Below are positions 45,866 through 57,320 of a stretch of 64,000 bases of DNA, piece by piece (positions within the stretch are counted from its first letter, which is position 1; each line of letters starts with the position of its first letter). Source of the stretch: Toxonevra muliebris. Taxonomy: Eukaryota > Arthropoda > Insecta > Diptera > Pallopteridae. The notes below the pieces were generated by a model, which was given only the letters and a program-made list of their open reading frames with translations, was not told where the DNA came from and ran no database searches. The position numbers and the translations under genes were made by a program. The stretch spans positions 58,354,079 through 58,418,078 of the forward strand of contig OY829327.1 in NCBI GenBank assembly GCA_963691655.1. Reading direction: 5' to 3'.

Positions 45866-46637
45866 TTGTACATATATATACATATACAAAAAGTAAATAT
45901 AGCACATTATATTATAAACAATTCAATTAGCACTCTAAATGTCCAAAAACTAATGTTCAGTATGTAAAAACGTAATGTGGCTTTTAACAAAAGCTCTTAC
46001 ATATGAACATTCTTCTTTCATTTTGCTTTTTCCGCTCCTATTGCTATAACTAAAGTATTTTTTGTTTATTACTATGATGCCTGGCTTTCGTTACACCCTT
46101 TGATGCCCAGACGGAGTCCTTTCGACTCTTATGCCTGTAAAATATAAAATACTATAAATACTATAATAAAACATTTATTTTGTAGGATCCATTTTTTTTG
46201 CACTACTTTCTTTGGAAAACTTAATCACAATTGAATATACAACTTTTCTGTTAGAGTACTTTAAAAAAAAAAATACAAAATTGGTACGCCCCAATATATA
46301 TATGTATATATAGTGAGGAGTCAACATAAATCCTTTACGCATTTAAGGTAAAATTGAAATGTGAGGTTCAATAGCCAATAAAAGTTTTTCGAATTATTTT
46401 CATTTTATTTACCTGTTAAAATATATAAAAGTCACGGAACAATTTTTCGAATAAGGAATTTGGGAAAAAATAAAACACGATTAAACACACTCGAGGAGTC
46501 AAAATGACTCCATTGGGCATCCTAGTGTTAAGCTATATTTCTTGAACTCTGTTTTTCTATAAAACAAAAGTAACTGTCAATATAACTTTCGGAGAATACA
46601 ACATAACGCAACATTAAACAATCTTTTGCAAATAGTC
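45866..46637. other. AT-rich non-coding stretch
   Basis: No gene was seen. A TA microsatellite lies near 46294-46313. Confidence 0.35.
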
Positions 46638-46730
46638 GATTTCGATAGTCTAGAAAGTAGTGCACTAGACCTAGTTTTACCCGGGAGGTTGCGAGTTCGC
46701 TTCCCATCTTGGTCTGGTGGTTAATTCTCC
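46638..46730 (+). mobile_element. SINE head fragment
   Basis: TTCGATAGTCTAGAAAGTAG, then CCCGGGAGGTTGCGAGTTCG and TGGTGGTTAATTCTCC match the 5' part of the SINE at 4892-5198. The body and tail are absent. Confidence 0.7.
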
Positions 46731-47448
46731 AAAGAAGTAATATTAACCAAGTAATTTATTAGAAAAATAAATAAGTACAATTTAAAATATTACATACAGT
46801 CAACACAGAAAAAAAAGTTGTAATGCCAACTTTAGATTTATACTTTGATTGAAGTATTTTCGTAGGTTAAATCCTTCCCAAAAACTATGTATTCTTAAAA
46901 CAAGAATATTAAGTGTTAAAGTCCTTTAAAATTTAATATTTGGTTTAAGAAAGAAGATTGTTAAGCCATTAATAATTCAATTGTTGGTTCAAGAATATAA
47001 ATTCTTGTCGTTACGGAAATATAAATTGTTAGCTTAAAAAACTTGAATTGTTAAAACAAGAATATATTGTTGTTGAAATTTAAGAATTTAATTCTTAATC
47101 CAAGAATATTAGTTCTTGTTAATCCTATCAAAAATTGTTGTTGTAAATATCCCCTGAACATTGCTAAAAAAAACGTCAAGTTTATTTTAAATTTTTATTT
47201 TATTTTCATAAATAAGTAAATTACTACATAAATTAAGGAAATTTTTAGAATACTAAAACATAGGTATATATTTATGTACTATATATAAATATATATTTTC
47301 ATATTCAATAGACTAATTATAAACAAATAAGTTTTTAAAGTAATAAAGAATAAACAAAAATCGAATAGCACTTCATACGTTTATACTGTTTAAATTGTAC
47401 ATTTCTGTGAATATATCTTCATATTTAATAAATTGTATTTTGAAGAAC

Positions 47449-49101
47449 TTATTGGTGTGATAAACTAAAATCGAATATGTTATTAAGTGTTACACTTTTT
47501 GCACAGTATGTGATGTTTCCAATATTTTTTAAGTAATAGCAATTTAGAGGCTTAACAATTTTATATGACTGATATTTTTCTAAAAACAGCACTTTAACTT
47601 CTTGGCAAATCAAAAAACATTTTTCTTGCGATTCGAAAAATATATCTAGTATTTGTAATATTGCTAAGTTACTTCTTACAAATAAATTTTTTTCAAAACA
47701 CGTAGTACACACTATCTATCTACCGCTTGCTGAAAATTGTTTAAACTCACCAAGTGGATTACCATGTCTTTTTGTGCATCAGTAATAGTAATAGTAGTAA
47801 TAGTAATATAGTAATAATAATAGTAATTTTCGTGCTAATTCTTGGAGGCAATATTACAGTATGCTGCAAAGTAAGAAAATGATAGTGGTTTGAGTCTGTA
47901 AATGCAATAAACTTGATTATTAACATGCAGATTAAAATTTACAATTACCACTCATACCTTGGCAATATTAGCCGACAACATTTCTTTATATAAGTTCAAA
48001 AACAAGGGTTCCTTTATTGAACAAGGTAAAAAGGTTTTGTCAAATTTCCTTTGGAAATGGTCAATTTTCTCGAAAAGTTTATTTTGCTTTTCTGGATGAA
48101 AAATGCGAAATCTATATATATATAAGTTCGTGTCCATGGGCATCTTTGTACCCTGGCCAAGCCATTAAAAAGTTACTAAGGGGATAATTTTCCTCTTTCA
48201 TGCGATAGGAAGATGTTTCTCTCCAAACTTCATTAATATTGTCTGGTGCGTTGAAAGCTAGAAATTTCTTTTTGATAAAAAACTCTTCCATAGAGCACGA
48301 ATCAGTATGAGCAGGCAATTTCACGACATTTTCAAAATGTAATTTTTTGGGAAAAGAGGGTTCAGATTTTTTTTACGTTTAAAGCAACAATTTTAATATC
48401 GATCAAAAATTTTGCCGGATGGTTGCTTTCCATTACATCGGGGAATGTAATATGTACTCTCATTTTCATTTGGGAAAATTTTTTTATTTCTGCTGCAACT
48501 TCGCTCATTATTGTTGGACTCATTTTAATATTCTTAACTTGAAAATATTCCACAATTATTCTCACAATTGCAGTTTGATCAGCGCTACTAGTATTTGCGT
48601 TTCTTAATATTTTTATAAGACATCTTCACATGTGACTGTATATTTCAAAATTTCTGCAATGTTAAAATCTTCATGAGATCGGAATGACTTTTCTAGAGAC
48701 TCCTGACTTGATGACACGGGGATACTTGAAGACGCTAGCCAGTTCGAGACCATAGTTAAAGTTCTATCGCCCACACAACACGACAGTAATTCACACTTAA
48801 AACACAATCACAAATAAAAAAAAAATTTAATGCTTTTCACATTTTTCATACTCAGGTCGTTCTCGTGACGCCATTTCTGCAAATTATTTCTGAACTTTAC
48901 TTTGTCTGCCATCAGCGGCCTTGTATTGAAAATACTGTCGATGTCGTGCGAGGTGATCATTTTCAAAAGATCAGAAGTCCCCATTCCCCATTCTTCTAAC
49001 GCTTTTATTCCTTCCATCGATAATCCGCATCCCACAAATAGATTTAGTATTGTAATGGGGATGTTGATAATTTCCATTGTTTCAACATTGTCCTCTTCCA
49101 T
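47449..49101 (-). pseudogene. Interrupted multi-exon gene with SAM-like N-terminus, unassigned
   Basis: The blocks in order on the minus strand are as follows. 49101-48808 starts MEEDNVETMEI and has a SAM-like helical pattern (ALEEWGMGTSDLLKMIT, IDSIFNTRPLMADKVKFR). 48807-48613 has LEKSFRSHEDFNIAEILKYT. 48565-48362 has IIVEYFQVKNIKMSPTIM and NHPAKFLIDIKI. 48324-48112 has SMEEFFIKKKF, INEVWRETSSYR and NFLMAWPGYKDAHGHELIYI. 48143-47952 has LFEKIDHFQRKFDKTFLPC. 47712-47449 is a final block with three cysteines near its N-terminus. The frames change between blocks by frameshifts or short introns. The architecture resembles uncharacterised proteins with a 'W.ET...R...(I)..WP.YK' region (recalled). 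It is probably the cargo or transposase of the surrounding element. Non-functional as read. Confidence 0.5.
47780..47828 (+). repeat. TAATAG microsatellite
   Basis: An irregular (TAATAG)n run of about 50 bp, inside the 46803-49578 element. Confidence 0.8.
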
Positions 49102-49619
49102 CGTGCAAGTAAAATTGTATGCTTTTTGTATCCATACACTTTGGCACTATTTCATGTTTATTCTTGTTAATCAAAAACTAACGGATTACAAATATGTGAC
49201 GCAATACTATGACAATAAAATGTTAAAAACAACATATTCAATATAATACCATTCTCAAAAAGATAACATTTTATATTATTGACTGAAGAACTAAGTGTTA
49301 TATTAACAATTTCGTTCTCAAATGTTAATTTTCAAAAATAAACATATTTAAAACAACAATTTAATTCTTGAAACAACTATTTTCATTTTTGGTGTGAACT
49401 AAGAACTCAAACATTGTTGAGTTAAAAAAGAAATCACTTAGATTAACTGTGCCATGTACTCGATTTAAGAAAAAATTTTGTTATGGTAAAAATTTATTGT
49501 TGAAACAAGAATTTAATATTAACAATTTTCCAACAATGAAAAATTCTTGTTCCAACAATGTTTTTTTTTTCTGAGTGTATGCACTAGATATTCTCTCCGA
49601 TTGTCTGGGAGTATAACCA

Positions 49620-50070
49620 TTAGAAAAAAATAAAAAACAATCTGCAGAGGGTGCGAAATTGTATGCCATATGACGTACCGATGATTTGGATAGACCCTGG
49701 GCAACATAAAAAAAACTGTTACGCTTGCAAAAATGAGGTCAAAGCTATAAATAGATTCGACCTTCAAGGAAATATTTTCCTCAAAGACAGTTTGTTGTTT
49801 GTTTAAACGGTAAATCAAGTATAAAGGCATTAAAAGATTAAATTCTGGGAAAAAGTTGGATTTGGATGGTTTTGACCATCAATGACTCCAACTATTTTTT
49901 GATGGAAAATATTTTCTTCCGCGAAGTGTTGCTGGTGGAGGTAGGAATAAAGTAGTTTTCCAGTTTTTATGCCTATGCCCAGCATTGGCTAAGATAAGAA
50001 TTTGCTATTTATCAATGCCGACACTTCTAGACTCTTGATTGTCTACAAGAATTTTTAAGACTAAGCTTGC
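49620..50070 (+). pseudogene. Fragment of another insect transposon ORF
   Basis: The plus strand reads CMPYDVPMIWIDPGQHKKNC, continuing YACKNEVKAINRF, and later LLFINADTSRLLIVYKN near 49995-50060. The pattern 'W.DP..H...CY.C...' followed by an 'LF(I).S...LK(A/I)V' segment matches a repeated insect transposon protein that I recall without a family name. It is very degraded. The minus-strand ORFs at 49481-49830 are its shadows. Confidence 0.35.
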
Positions 50071-52551
50071 ACATTTCTAATAAGCTGATTAAATTTTGTT
50101 TTTAAATCGACTTTCCACTAAATAAATTTAGGTATGTTAGCAAAACTGCAAACATTTTCCAACTTATCTAAACTTATTAAAATAAGTTTTGCCAAATCAA
50201 TTACTGAAACTAAGTTAGGTTGATTATGAAAGAAATAAAATTGAAATGTTCGGTTTCCATATACATACCAAAAAGGTTCCATGTGGAAAGTCGAGTATCA
50301 CAATACAATTAACTAACCATATATCCCGAGAATGCCAATATCAATTAGCCACACTGCTACTGTGAAGATTAACTGCAATCAAATATGAAAATTTAATATA
50401 ACCAAAACTATTTTATACACATTCATGTATACATTCTTTCCTGCTCACAAATCACCTTCAAATGTACAATCAACAATTGTAAAAATAGAACGAAATGAAA
50501 ATAAAACTGTCAAATATTTTGCGCTTAATCACATTAAAGCATGCTCCAGCAACAATAACAAAAACAACAATAGCACCAAAAATAAATCCATTCTTAACAA
50601 TATTTGGCAAAAACATTCTTCTTAAGCCAGCAACAATAGAATAAGCCAAATTCACATATTGCCATACCAACACATGCACACACTCTCACACATATCCCAT
50701 AAACACGCTCATATATCACTCGTTCAAGTTCTCCTACTCATACACTTAAATGTAGGTACACACCATACCTACACATGTACGTTTCTATTTGCGTTTCGTC
50801 GGTAGGCTTGCTGTAAAATTATTTATGAATTTTTCTCTCTTACAGAAGCATTGAGAAGAATCTTTGCAGCAATTTCACTCAAATTATAACAGTCTAAAAA
50901 TATTTCAATATATTTTTTGCCAGCAATGAATTGATATTTTTTCTCTTATGTCACACATAGTACATATATATGACGGTGCAAGACTGGATAAGTGTATATA
51001 TGTGTCTGTATGTATGTGGGATGGTATAATTTAATATATTGTAAGGTCATGCACATGCCAAACACAAACAAATGCCAAAACGTGTCTATAATGCCAACGA
51101 TAAAAGGGTCAAAACAATATCTTCATCATCAGCTGCAGCCTTAGATTCAGACTCAGCATCGTACTCAACACTATTAGAATTCAACTTCCGCAGACCATGA
51201 GTCTTTTGCCGTGATGAAAGTAAGATACAACTTTCGTTATGCCAAAAAATGAATGTCCATGTAAGTATGTATGAAAAATGAAACAAAATCGATTTGGCTA
51301 GATGAATTCCGCCTTCGTGGATTTCAAAACATTCGGCGACGGGCGAGGATAGCGGCAGTATAGGATTTCGCCGATGGGCAATTTCTTCTACTAATAGCTT
51401 TTAGTGTTGTGAGCAAATATTGTGCTACTGTATATGTGTATACTGAGTATTTTCTTTTTATTTATTGCAACCATGAGATTTGCAAAAGTGTTAGTCCATT
51501 TTTCAAACAATCTAATAGACATAGTACGTACAATTATAAGCTTATGTGCACAATTCATATCATTTTATCCTTGATTTAATATAATGCCCAAACATACACT
51601 CACACAAGTTTACTTGCATATGTAGATATTTTAAGTACATTTTCCATACGACTACATGCATACATATTCATTTTATATATGCATATGGTTGTATATTATG
51701 GTAGCTTAAAATGCACTATTTCTTCTAAATTCAAAACGCTGCGTATATTACGTGGTCTCATCCAGTAATTAGTCACGATAAATTCCACCGAAATCGGTTG
51801 ATGCTATATGCTGCCACACTTGGAAAATACGATTTATTAGAGCGATATTGAATTTTTTTTTCTATGACGGGTGAATAAATACCTGAAGTAGATTTTATTC
51901 ACATTTGTCATTAATATGTATGTATTTAACGTCGTAACAAAACTGAATTTTAGAGATGATTTCTGATTCATTTTGAACACATACTCTATATTCACCAAAT
52001 CCACCAAAAGGTAAACCAAAAAAAAAAAAAGTAAACATGAATCAAACCTTCTTCGGATGTTCGTCCACCCGTCATAGAAAAAATCACTCAAAATCATCGA
52101 AACTTGACTTGTGTACTAAGAATGATAAGAATTATGAAAGAACGTATAATTTTGGGTTTAGGCCATTGTAAGAGGCATTGCATACAACGTTTCGTCTTCT
52201 GTGAATTCATTTTATTAAAAAATTTAAATATTAAAGAAAAAAAAATTTTTGTTTACCCACTACTTATAAATTATGGTCGTCATGGCGGGCGTTATGTATT
52301 GAACTCTACGGAGGGTGTCTGTGTTTATACTCGGCACAGTAAAAGAAAATAATGGAAAATGCTTGGTCAATGATAATGGCAAGCATTCTCAAGTGCCAAT
52401 TGCCAAAGTTTTCCATTTCCCCATTTTGATTCAGAATAAAACTCCCACAAAATATATAGATACGAAAAAGGTAACCCAGGTCACATACATATATATTTAT
52501 ATAAATGTTTCCTAAGGTTCCAGGGAGGAACAAAAGGCCACAGGTCACATA
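50071..52551. other. AT-rich stretch, possible lone exon
   Basis: It is mostly microsatellite-bearing intergenic sequence. The minus strand at 51104-51213 has an ORF segment (THGLRKLNSNSVEYDAESES, then KAAADDEDI) whose codon use is less AT-biased than its surroundings and which follows an AG, so an isolated host exon is conceivable. Nothing supports it further. Confidence 0.3.
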
Positions 52552-52553
52552 TA

Positions 52554-53804
52554 TTGGGAGTTTGAATGTATAAACTCGTAAATGTGACTAACTTCATATC
52601 AATCATACGCGCCATTTTTGACATTGACAGCTATTCTATCTCGAAGAGCGCCAAAAATACTATAAGAATTGATCTGTCAAATAATTTTCATAATTGTACA
52701 AAAGTGTTTTACTATAGCTGAAAATGTCGAATTTCGTGCCAACAAAACAACATTTGCGGGAAGTTTTAATTTGCTTCTTACATTTAAAGAAAAACGCAAC
52801 TGAAGCACATCGTTTACTCACTGAAGCTTATCCTGACTGTGCTATAGACGTTTGAATGTGTCAGGTGTGGTATGCCCGTTTCAAAAGTGGTGATTTTGAT
52901 GTTGAAGACAGGGAACGTTCAGACGGCCCGAAAAAGTTCGAAGATGAAGAATTGAAGGCATTACTCGAAGAAGATTCATGTCAAACGCAAGAAGAACTTG
53001 CAGAATCTTTAGGAGTTGATCAATCAACCATTTCTAAACGATTAAAAGCATTGGGAATGATTCAGAAGCAAGGAAAGCCGTGCGAATTGAAGCCGAAAGA
53101 CGTCGAACGACGATTTTTCACATGTGAACTGCTGATTGAACGACAGAAAAGAAAGGGTTTTCTGCATCGTATTGTGCCTGGCGTTGAAAAGTGGTTACGT
53201 TACGATAACCCAAAGTGTAAAAAATCATGGGGACCGCCCTGACATGCATCAACATCAGCGGCAAAGCTGTGTATTTGGTGGGATATGAAAGGTGTCGTGT
53301 ATTATGAGCTGTTGAAACCGAATGAAACGATCACTGGCGACCGCTATCGACTACAATTGATGCGTTTGAGCCGAGCATTAAAGGATAAGAGGCCAGAATA
53401 TGAGAATAGACACGACGAAGTTATTCTTCAGCACGACAATGCTCGGCCGCATGTTGCAAGGCAAGTAAAAACATACTTGGAAACGCTGAAATGGGAAGTG
53501 CTACCCCACTCGCCGTATTCTCCAGACATTGCTCCTTCTGATTACCACTTGTTCCGATCGATGACATATGGCCTGGCTGAACAGCACTTCCGTTCTTTCG
53601 AAGAACTCAAAAAATGGGTCGATTCGTGGATAGCCTCAAAAGATGAGGAGTTCTTTCGACGCGGAATCCGTATGCTACCAGAAAGATGGGAAAAGGTTGT
53701 GGCTAACGATGGACAATACTTTAAAGAATAAATTTGCAATCACTTTTTCACAATAAATGTCCAAATTACGAAAAAAATACGAGTTTATACATTCATACTC
53801 CCAA
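52554..53804 (+). mobile_element. mariner element, mauritiana-like, with TIRs and TA duplication
   Basis: The ends TTGGGAGTTTGAATGTATAA and (inverted) TTGGGAGTATGAATGTATAA differ at one position; the inverted match runs about 26 bp. TA lies at 52552-52553 and 53805-53806. The length of 1251 bp is close to the roughly 1.3 kb of the family. The transposase inside is dead (see 52724-53731), but the ends are well preserved, so the copy is not ancient. Confidence 0.95.
52724..53731 (+). pseudogene. Inactivated mariner transposase (D,D34D type)
   Basis: The reading frame starts at 52724 (MSNFVPTKQHLREVL) and stays in one frame to the stop at 53731. Nonsense codons are at 52853-52855 and 53240-53242. 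The N-terminal helix-turn-helix regions are recognisable (QTQEELAESLGVDQSTISKR). The first catalytic region reads HRIVPGVEKWL where the family has T-G-D-E-K-W, so the first Asp is replaced by Val. The second (VILQHDNARPH) and third (SPDIAPSDYHLF) are kept with exactly 34 residues between the Asps. The segment after KKSWGPP is shorter than usual, an in-frame deletion. The C-terminus (GIRMLPERWEKVVANDGQYF) is typical of the mauritiana/mellifera group. It is non-functional through two stops and one missing catalytic residue. Confidence 0.95.
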
Positions 53805-53805
53805 T

Positions 53806-54075
53806 ACTTCAGAAAAATCAAAACTTACTTCAAAAAACTCAAAATGTACTTGAGAAAATTTTAAATGTACTTCAGAAAATCCCAATAGTGCTTCAGGAAA
53901 TCAAAATGTATTTTAGTAAATTAAAATATATTTCAGCAAACTCAATAGTTTTTCAGGAAAATTCAAATGTACTTCAGAAAATTCTAAAAGTACTTCGGAA
54001 AATTCCAAATATACTTCAGAAAATTCAAATGTATATCAATAAATTCAAATGCGCTTCAGAAAATTTCACATGGAA
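53806..54075 (+). repeat. 21-bp minisatellite
   Basis: About 12-13 imperfect units of the form ATACTTCAGAAAATTCAAAT(G) run directly from the TA at the mariner's right end. Because the unit is 21 bp, the ORF at 53888-54217 shows a 7-residue repeat (VLRKIPN / ILQKIQM and so on). That ORF is taken as a by-product of the repeat, not a gene. Confidence 0.85.
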
Positions 54076-55829
54076 TTTCGCAAAACTCAGTTTCTTTAAG
54101 TTTTGGAGCAGATGCTTTTGTAAGATACTAATAATTTTTTATCCAGAGATAATATCAAACGTCAACAAAACCCAAGACAACTCCATCATCCACGAAAACT
54201 CCCCAATGAATTTTTAGCCTGCTGAGGTATTAACTTGTTATTTATAGTTGGATAAATAATAAGAGCTGCTTTTTCAATTCTTTAGAACTCCAGATACTGG
54301 CATTAGGCTTGGTGATATTATCTCATATATTTGCAATACTTGCCTGTATTCTCCTCAATTTAATTTGCACTTATTCACTATTTAAGTAAAACTTTTCACT
54401 GGCATTGTAAGCGTGTGAGTGATATTAATTTCGCACTTTAAATTCTCTTTGGTACTCGCTTTGTATGAGCAATATTTGATATAAGCAGAAAGCCACAAAA
54501 TATCGAAATAAATTGTAAATGAAAGCATCATTTTCGCAAATTACCTTTCGTATTCCGATCACGTTTCCATACATTCTTACATTTATTGGTGCCATTACAT
54601 TTATTTAAGCACTTAAACATCACATGGCTCAATATAACTATGTACAAGTATGTATAAACATATACATATTTCTGTACATATGCACACACGTAGGCATACA
54701 TACTTACAAATACAGCGAATAAAAAAATTTCATCTTTTTTTCAAACATCAAAGTCAATCAGAAGCAATTTTGTACACTTACAATCGACACCAAACACACA
54801 TTTGCTGCGATTGTTATGCAAATTTATACAGCAGAAAAATACAATCAAATCGTATTTTATATCTACTCTTAACTGCACCACACACATACACTACTCCTAG
54901 TTTACCTTTTCTTTTTCGTTTATGTAAATGCATACATTCATAAATATGTAACTCAGTTTGTGCATATACATACATATGTATGTATATGTTTTGTGCTCAC
55001 ATATTTCTTTAGAAAAAAAAAGGAAATCTTATTTTCAGCCCACATATATGTATATGTATATATACCTCATTTACTTAAAATACAATTCAAAGTAACAAAA
55101 TATCGCATTCTCATCCACTTAAGCATTTCGGTGGCATGTGCCTGCCACGCCTCCTCTACTGATGTATGTGTGTGAGTGAATTTTAGCCATACACAAACAA
55201 ATTGTTAAGAAATCAAATATTTTCGCTTGGATTTCTTGGTGGAAACTGTGAAAATCGATCGCATTTTTATGGCAGACATTATGGAGAATTTCCATTTCTT
55301 TTTTTCTCTGTGTGTGTATTTGATGTTTGTTTGTATAAGTTGAACATGATGGTGTTAGTTTTTGTATCGTAGATGAGAAAATGTTGCCCAATGCATAAAG
55401 CATGTAGGCGGAATTTAAAGTTATTTGGCATGAAGAAGCTTACTCAAAATTCAGCAGGCGGAATCCTTCTTCTCAAAAGACGGAACTTTATTTGAAGTGT
55501 ATTATGAATTTCTTTAAGTTTTTATTTATAAATATATTCTAAGTGAGAAATGCCAATGAGTTTTTTTTTTATTTTAGTATAAACAGATTTATTTATTTTA
55601 AATTTTGATTTTACTTCTTCACTTGTGTGCGTCTTGTATGCTTTGAGACTGTGTTTTCAAATTGGTTGTATTCGATGAAAAAATGTACTGAACTGCAAAA
55701 GAAGACAAAAAAAGAAGACAAAATTTCCATTTTTCTTGAAGAATGAAAAAATCTTATAAAAAAACTTTTTCTGGTGTTTTTCATAAGAAGGTATATAGCT
55801 TTTGGAACTAAATACTTACGCACCGACCG
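54076..55829. other. AT-rich non-coding stretch with dispersed CATA/CACA tracts
   Basis: ORFs at 54650-55403 are driven by CATA and CACA microsatellites. No gene was seen. Confidence 0.4.
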
Positions 55830-57320
55830 ATCATCTTGGTAGCTGCAATAAAGCTTTGCCAGCCGCCTCTGCTATGCACGCGGTGGCACCAGTTGGAAAG
55901 ACCAAGTGCAGTCAAGTTCGTCTGCATCTAGTCTCTTCAACAGCCTCTTCTACCCGTTCTACCACCGAAGTTTAAATGGAATACACTCTAAGCCAAAGCA
56001 TTTTTTGCATGCGATCGACATGATCCAATCAGCGAAACCGCTGGATATTTATAAGCTCATTAAGCTCATCGTTACATATTCTTCAATACTGGACCACTTC
56101 ACTGGCTGCCATTCTTTACGTCTTAGGACACATTGTCTAAGATTCTGTATTCCTTTGTTAGTTGATACAAGGAATTTCGTTTTGTCCTCGTTCACTGCTA
56201 AACCTACTTGACGAGACTCCTTTTCCAAATTAGAGAATGTCCCGTTGACTGCTCGCGCGTTGTAGCCAATGATATCAATATCATCAGTGTTTGCAACACA
56301 AATTATTTTTTCCAGTATAACATTGTCTCAAACTTTGTTTGATTCAAACAGTACGCAGAGGTCAGTTCCAATTTTCACTGCACTGGTGGTTTCAATTAGA
56401 TTCGCAAAGATACGAAAAACTGATATTTCGACGTGCAAGTGATCCCTGATCGTACCGTCGAATGCGACTTTTTCGATGAATAGATAGCGGGTGTCGATCT
56501 GGTTTCCTCGAATTTTTTTCAGGATTTGGTGAAGACTGAATGTCTGGAACTATTCTAATAAGCTACCGACCAGATTGTTGACGATGGCCTTTGTTTTTTC
56601 AGTTACTTATTCTTATTTCTGCGCCTCCTCTCTCTTTTCTTCCACCTGAAAATACATTTCTTCTCCCTCTTCAACTCTCTGCATCGATCCTTAGCAACTC
56701 ACGTTGCAAATGACTGTAGTGCGGCTCGCGACACTCTTGGTCGTAGCACATATTTCTCCGTCGACGGTAGTAACCTAGCACCTCTTCGTTAATGGTTAAT
56801 GGGTGTTTTGTGATAGGATGAGTGAGAGTCAATTGGCAAAGGTTTCAGTTGTCTGTCGCAGCTTTTTAACATCCAGTTTCCTCTGTGTACATATTAGAAG
56901 GACTTTTGCTGTACAGAGGCAACCAAATAGTATTCAGCGTTGATGTTCGCACCACGTAGCGTGCACATATCTAGTACACTGGTAGCGTACTGTCCATCGA
57001 CAACAATACAGTATATTTGGTTTCATCTTTGATCAGAGAACAATCAATTTTGCTACAAGTTGCCATGCTCTTTGCCACAGTGACGCCGATCAGTCTAATA
57101 CCGTTTTCAGTAGTTTCACCATGGAGACTAAGTTTTCTAATCATTGGATAAAAGATAGCCCACCTAAGCACTGAAGTCGCCCAACACGATTTTAATATTG
57201 TTGGGGGGAGGAAGGGGGGAGAGGGGCAGTGATCATAAGTTTTGGCGAAGAGCTCGTAGAAGTCATCTTTGCTCGCTTCGTCCTTCTCATCATCATCATA
57301 GGCACTCGTTCAATAACGTG
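55830..57320 (-). pseudogene. APE-type LINE relic: endonuclease, linker, reverse transcriptase
   Basis: From high to low coordinates the minus strand reads DFYELFAKTYDHCP, IKIVLGDFSA and KLSLHGETTENGIRLIGV, then a SVLD-TLRGANINAEYYLVA-like stretch: the AP-endonuclease-like domain (57300-56880). The basic linker (RCRELKREKKCIF, 56700-56600) follows. Near 56350-56290 is the reverse transcriptase active-site region ANTDDIDIIGYNARAVN, where A-N-T-D-D replaces the usual Y-A-D-D. VGLAVNEDKTKFLVSTNKGI follows, and the C-terminal tail runs to 55830. It is the same family as 25830-28440, probably RTE/BovB-related ('CFDP2-like'). Many stops and frameshifts make it inactive. The 5' end beyond 57320 is unclear. 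Confidence 0.8.
57206..57230 (+). other. G-rich tract with quadruplex potential
   Basis: Three G-runs of four to six bases and one GG sit within 25 bp (GGGGGG, AGGAA, GGGGGG, AGA, GGGG), inside the LINE endonuclease region between DHCP and IKIVLGDF. It is conspicuous in an AT-rich window and may be a local expansion in the dead copy. Confidence 0.6.

Larger units (their letters stand above)
46803..49578 (-). mobile_element. TIR element with ATTCTTG subterminal repeats, carrying a multi-exon gene relic
   Basis: The left end (ACACAGAAAAAAAAGTTG) and right end (inverted, ACACTCAGAAAAAAAA) are similar. On both sides about 300 bp of repeated ATTCTTG/CAAGAAT and TTGTTGAAACAAGAAT-type sequence lies inside the ends (46880-47150 and 49250-49560). 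The middle 47449-49101 holds one interrupted minus-strand gene. No target duplication was identified, and the transposase type is unclear. Confidence 0.6.

Noticed and set aside
54650..55403. Several ORFs of 70-97 aa
   Set aside because: Driven by CATA/CACA tracts; histidine, threonine and tyrosine runs with no domain.
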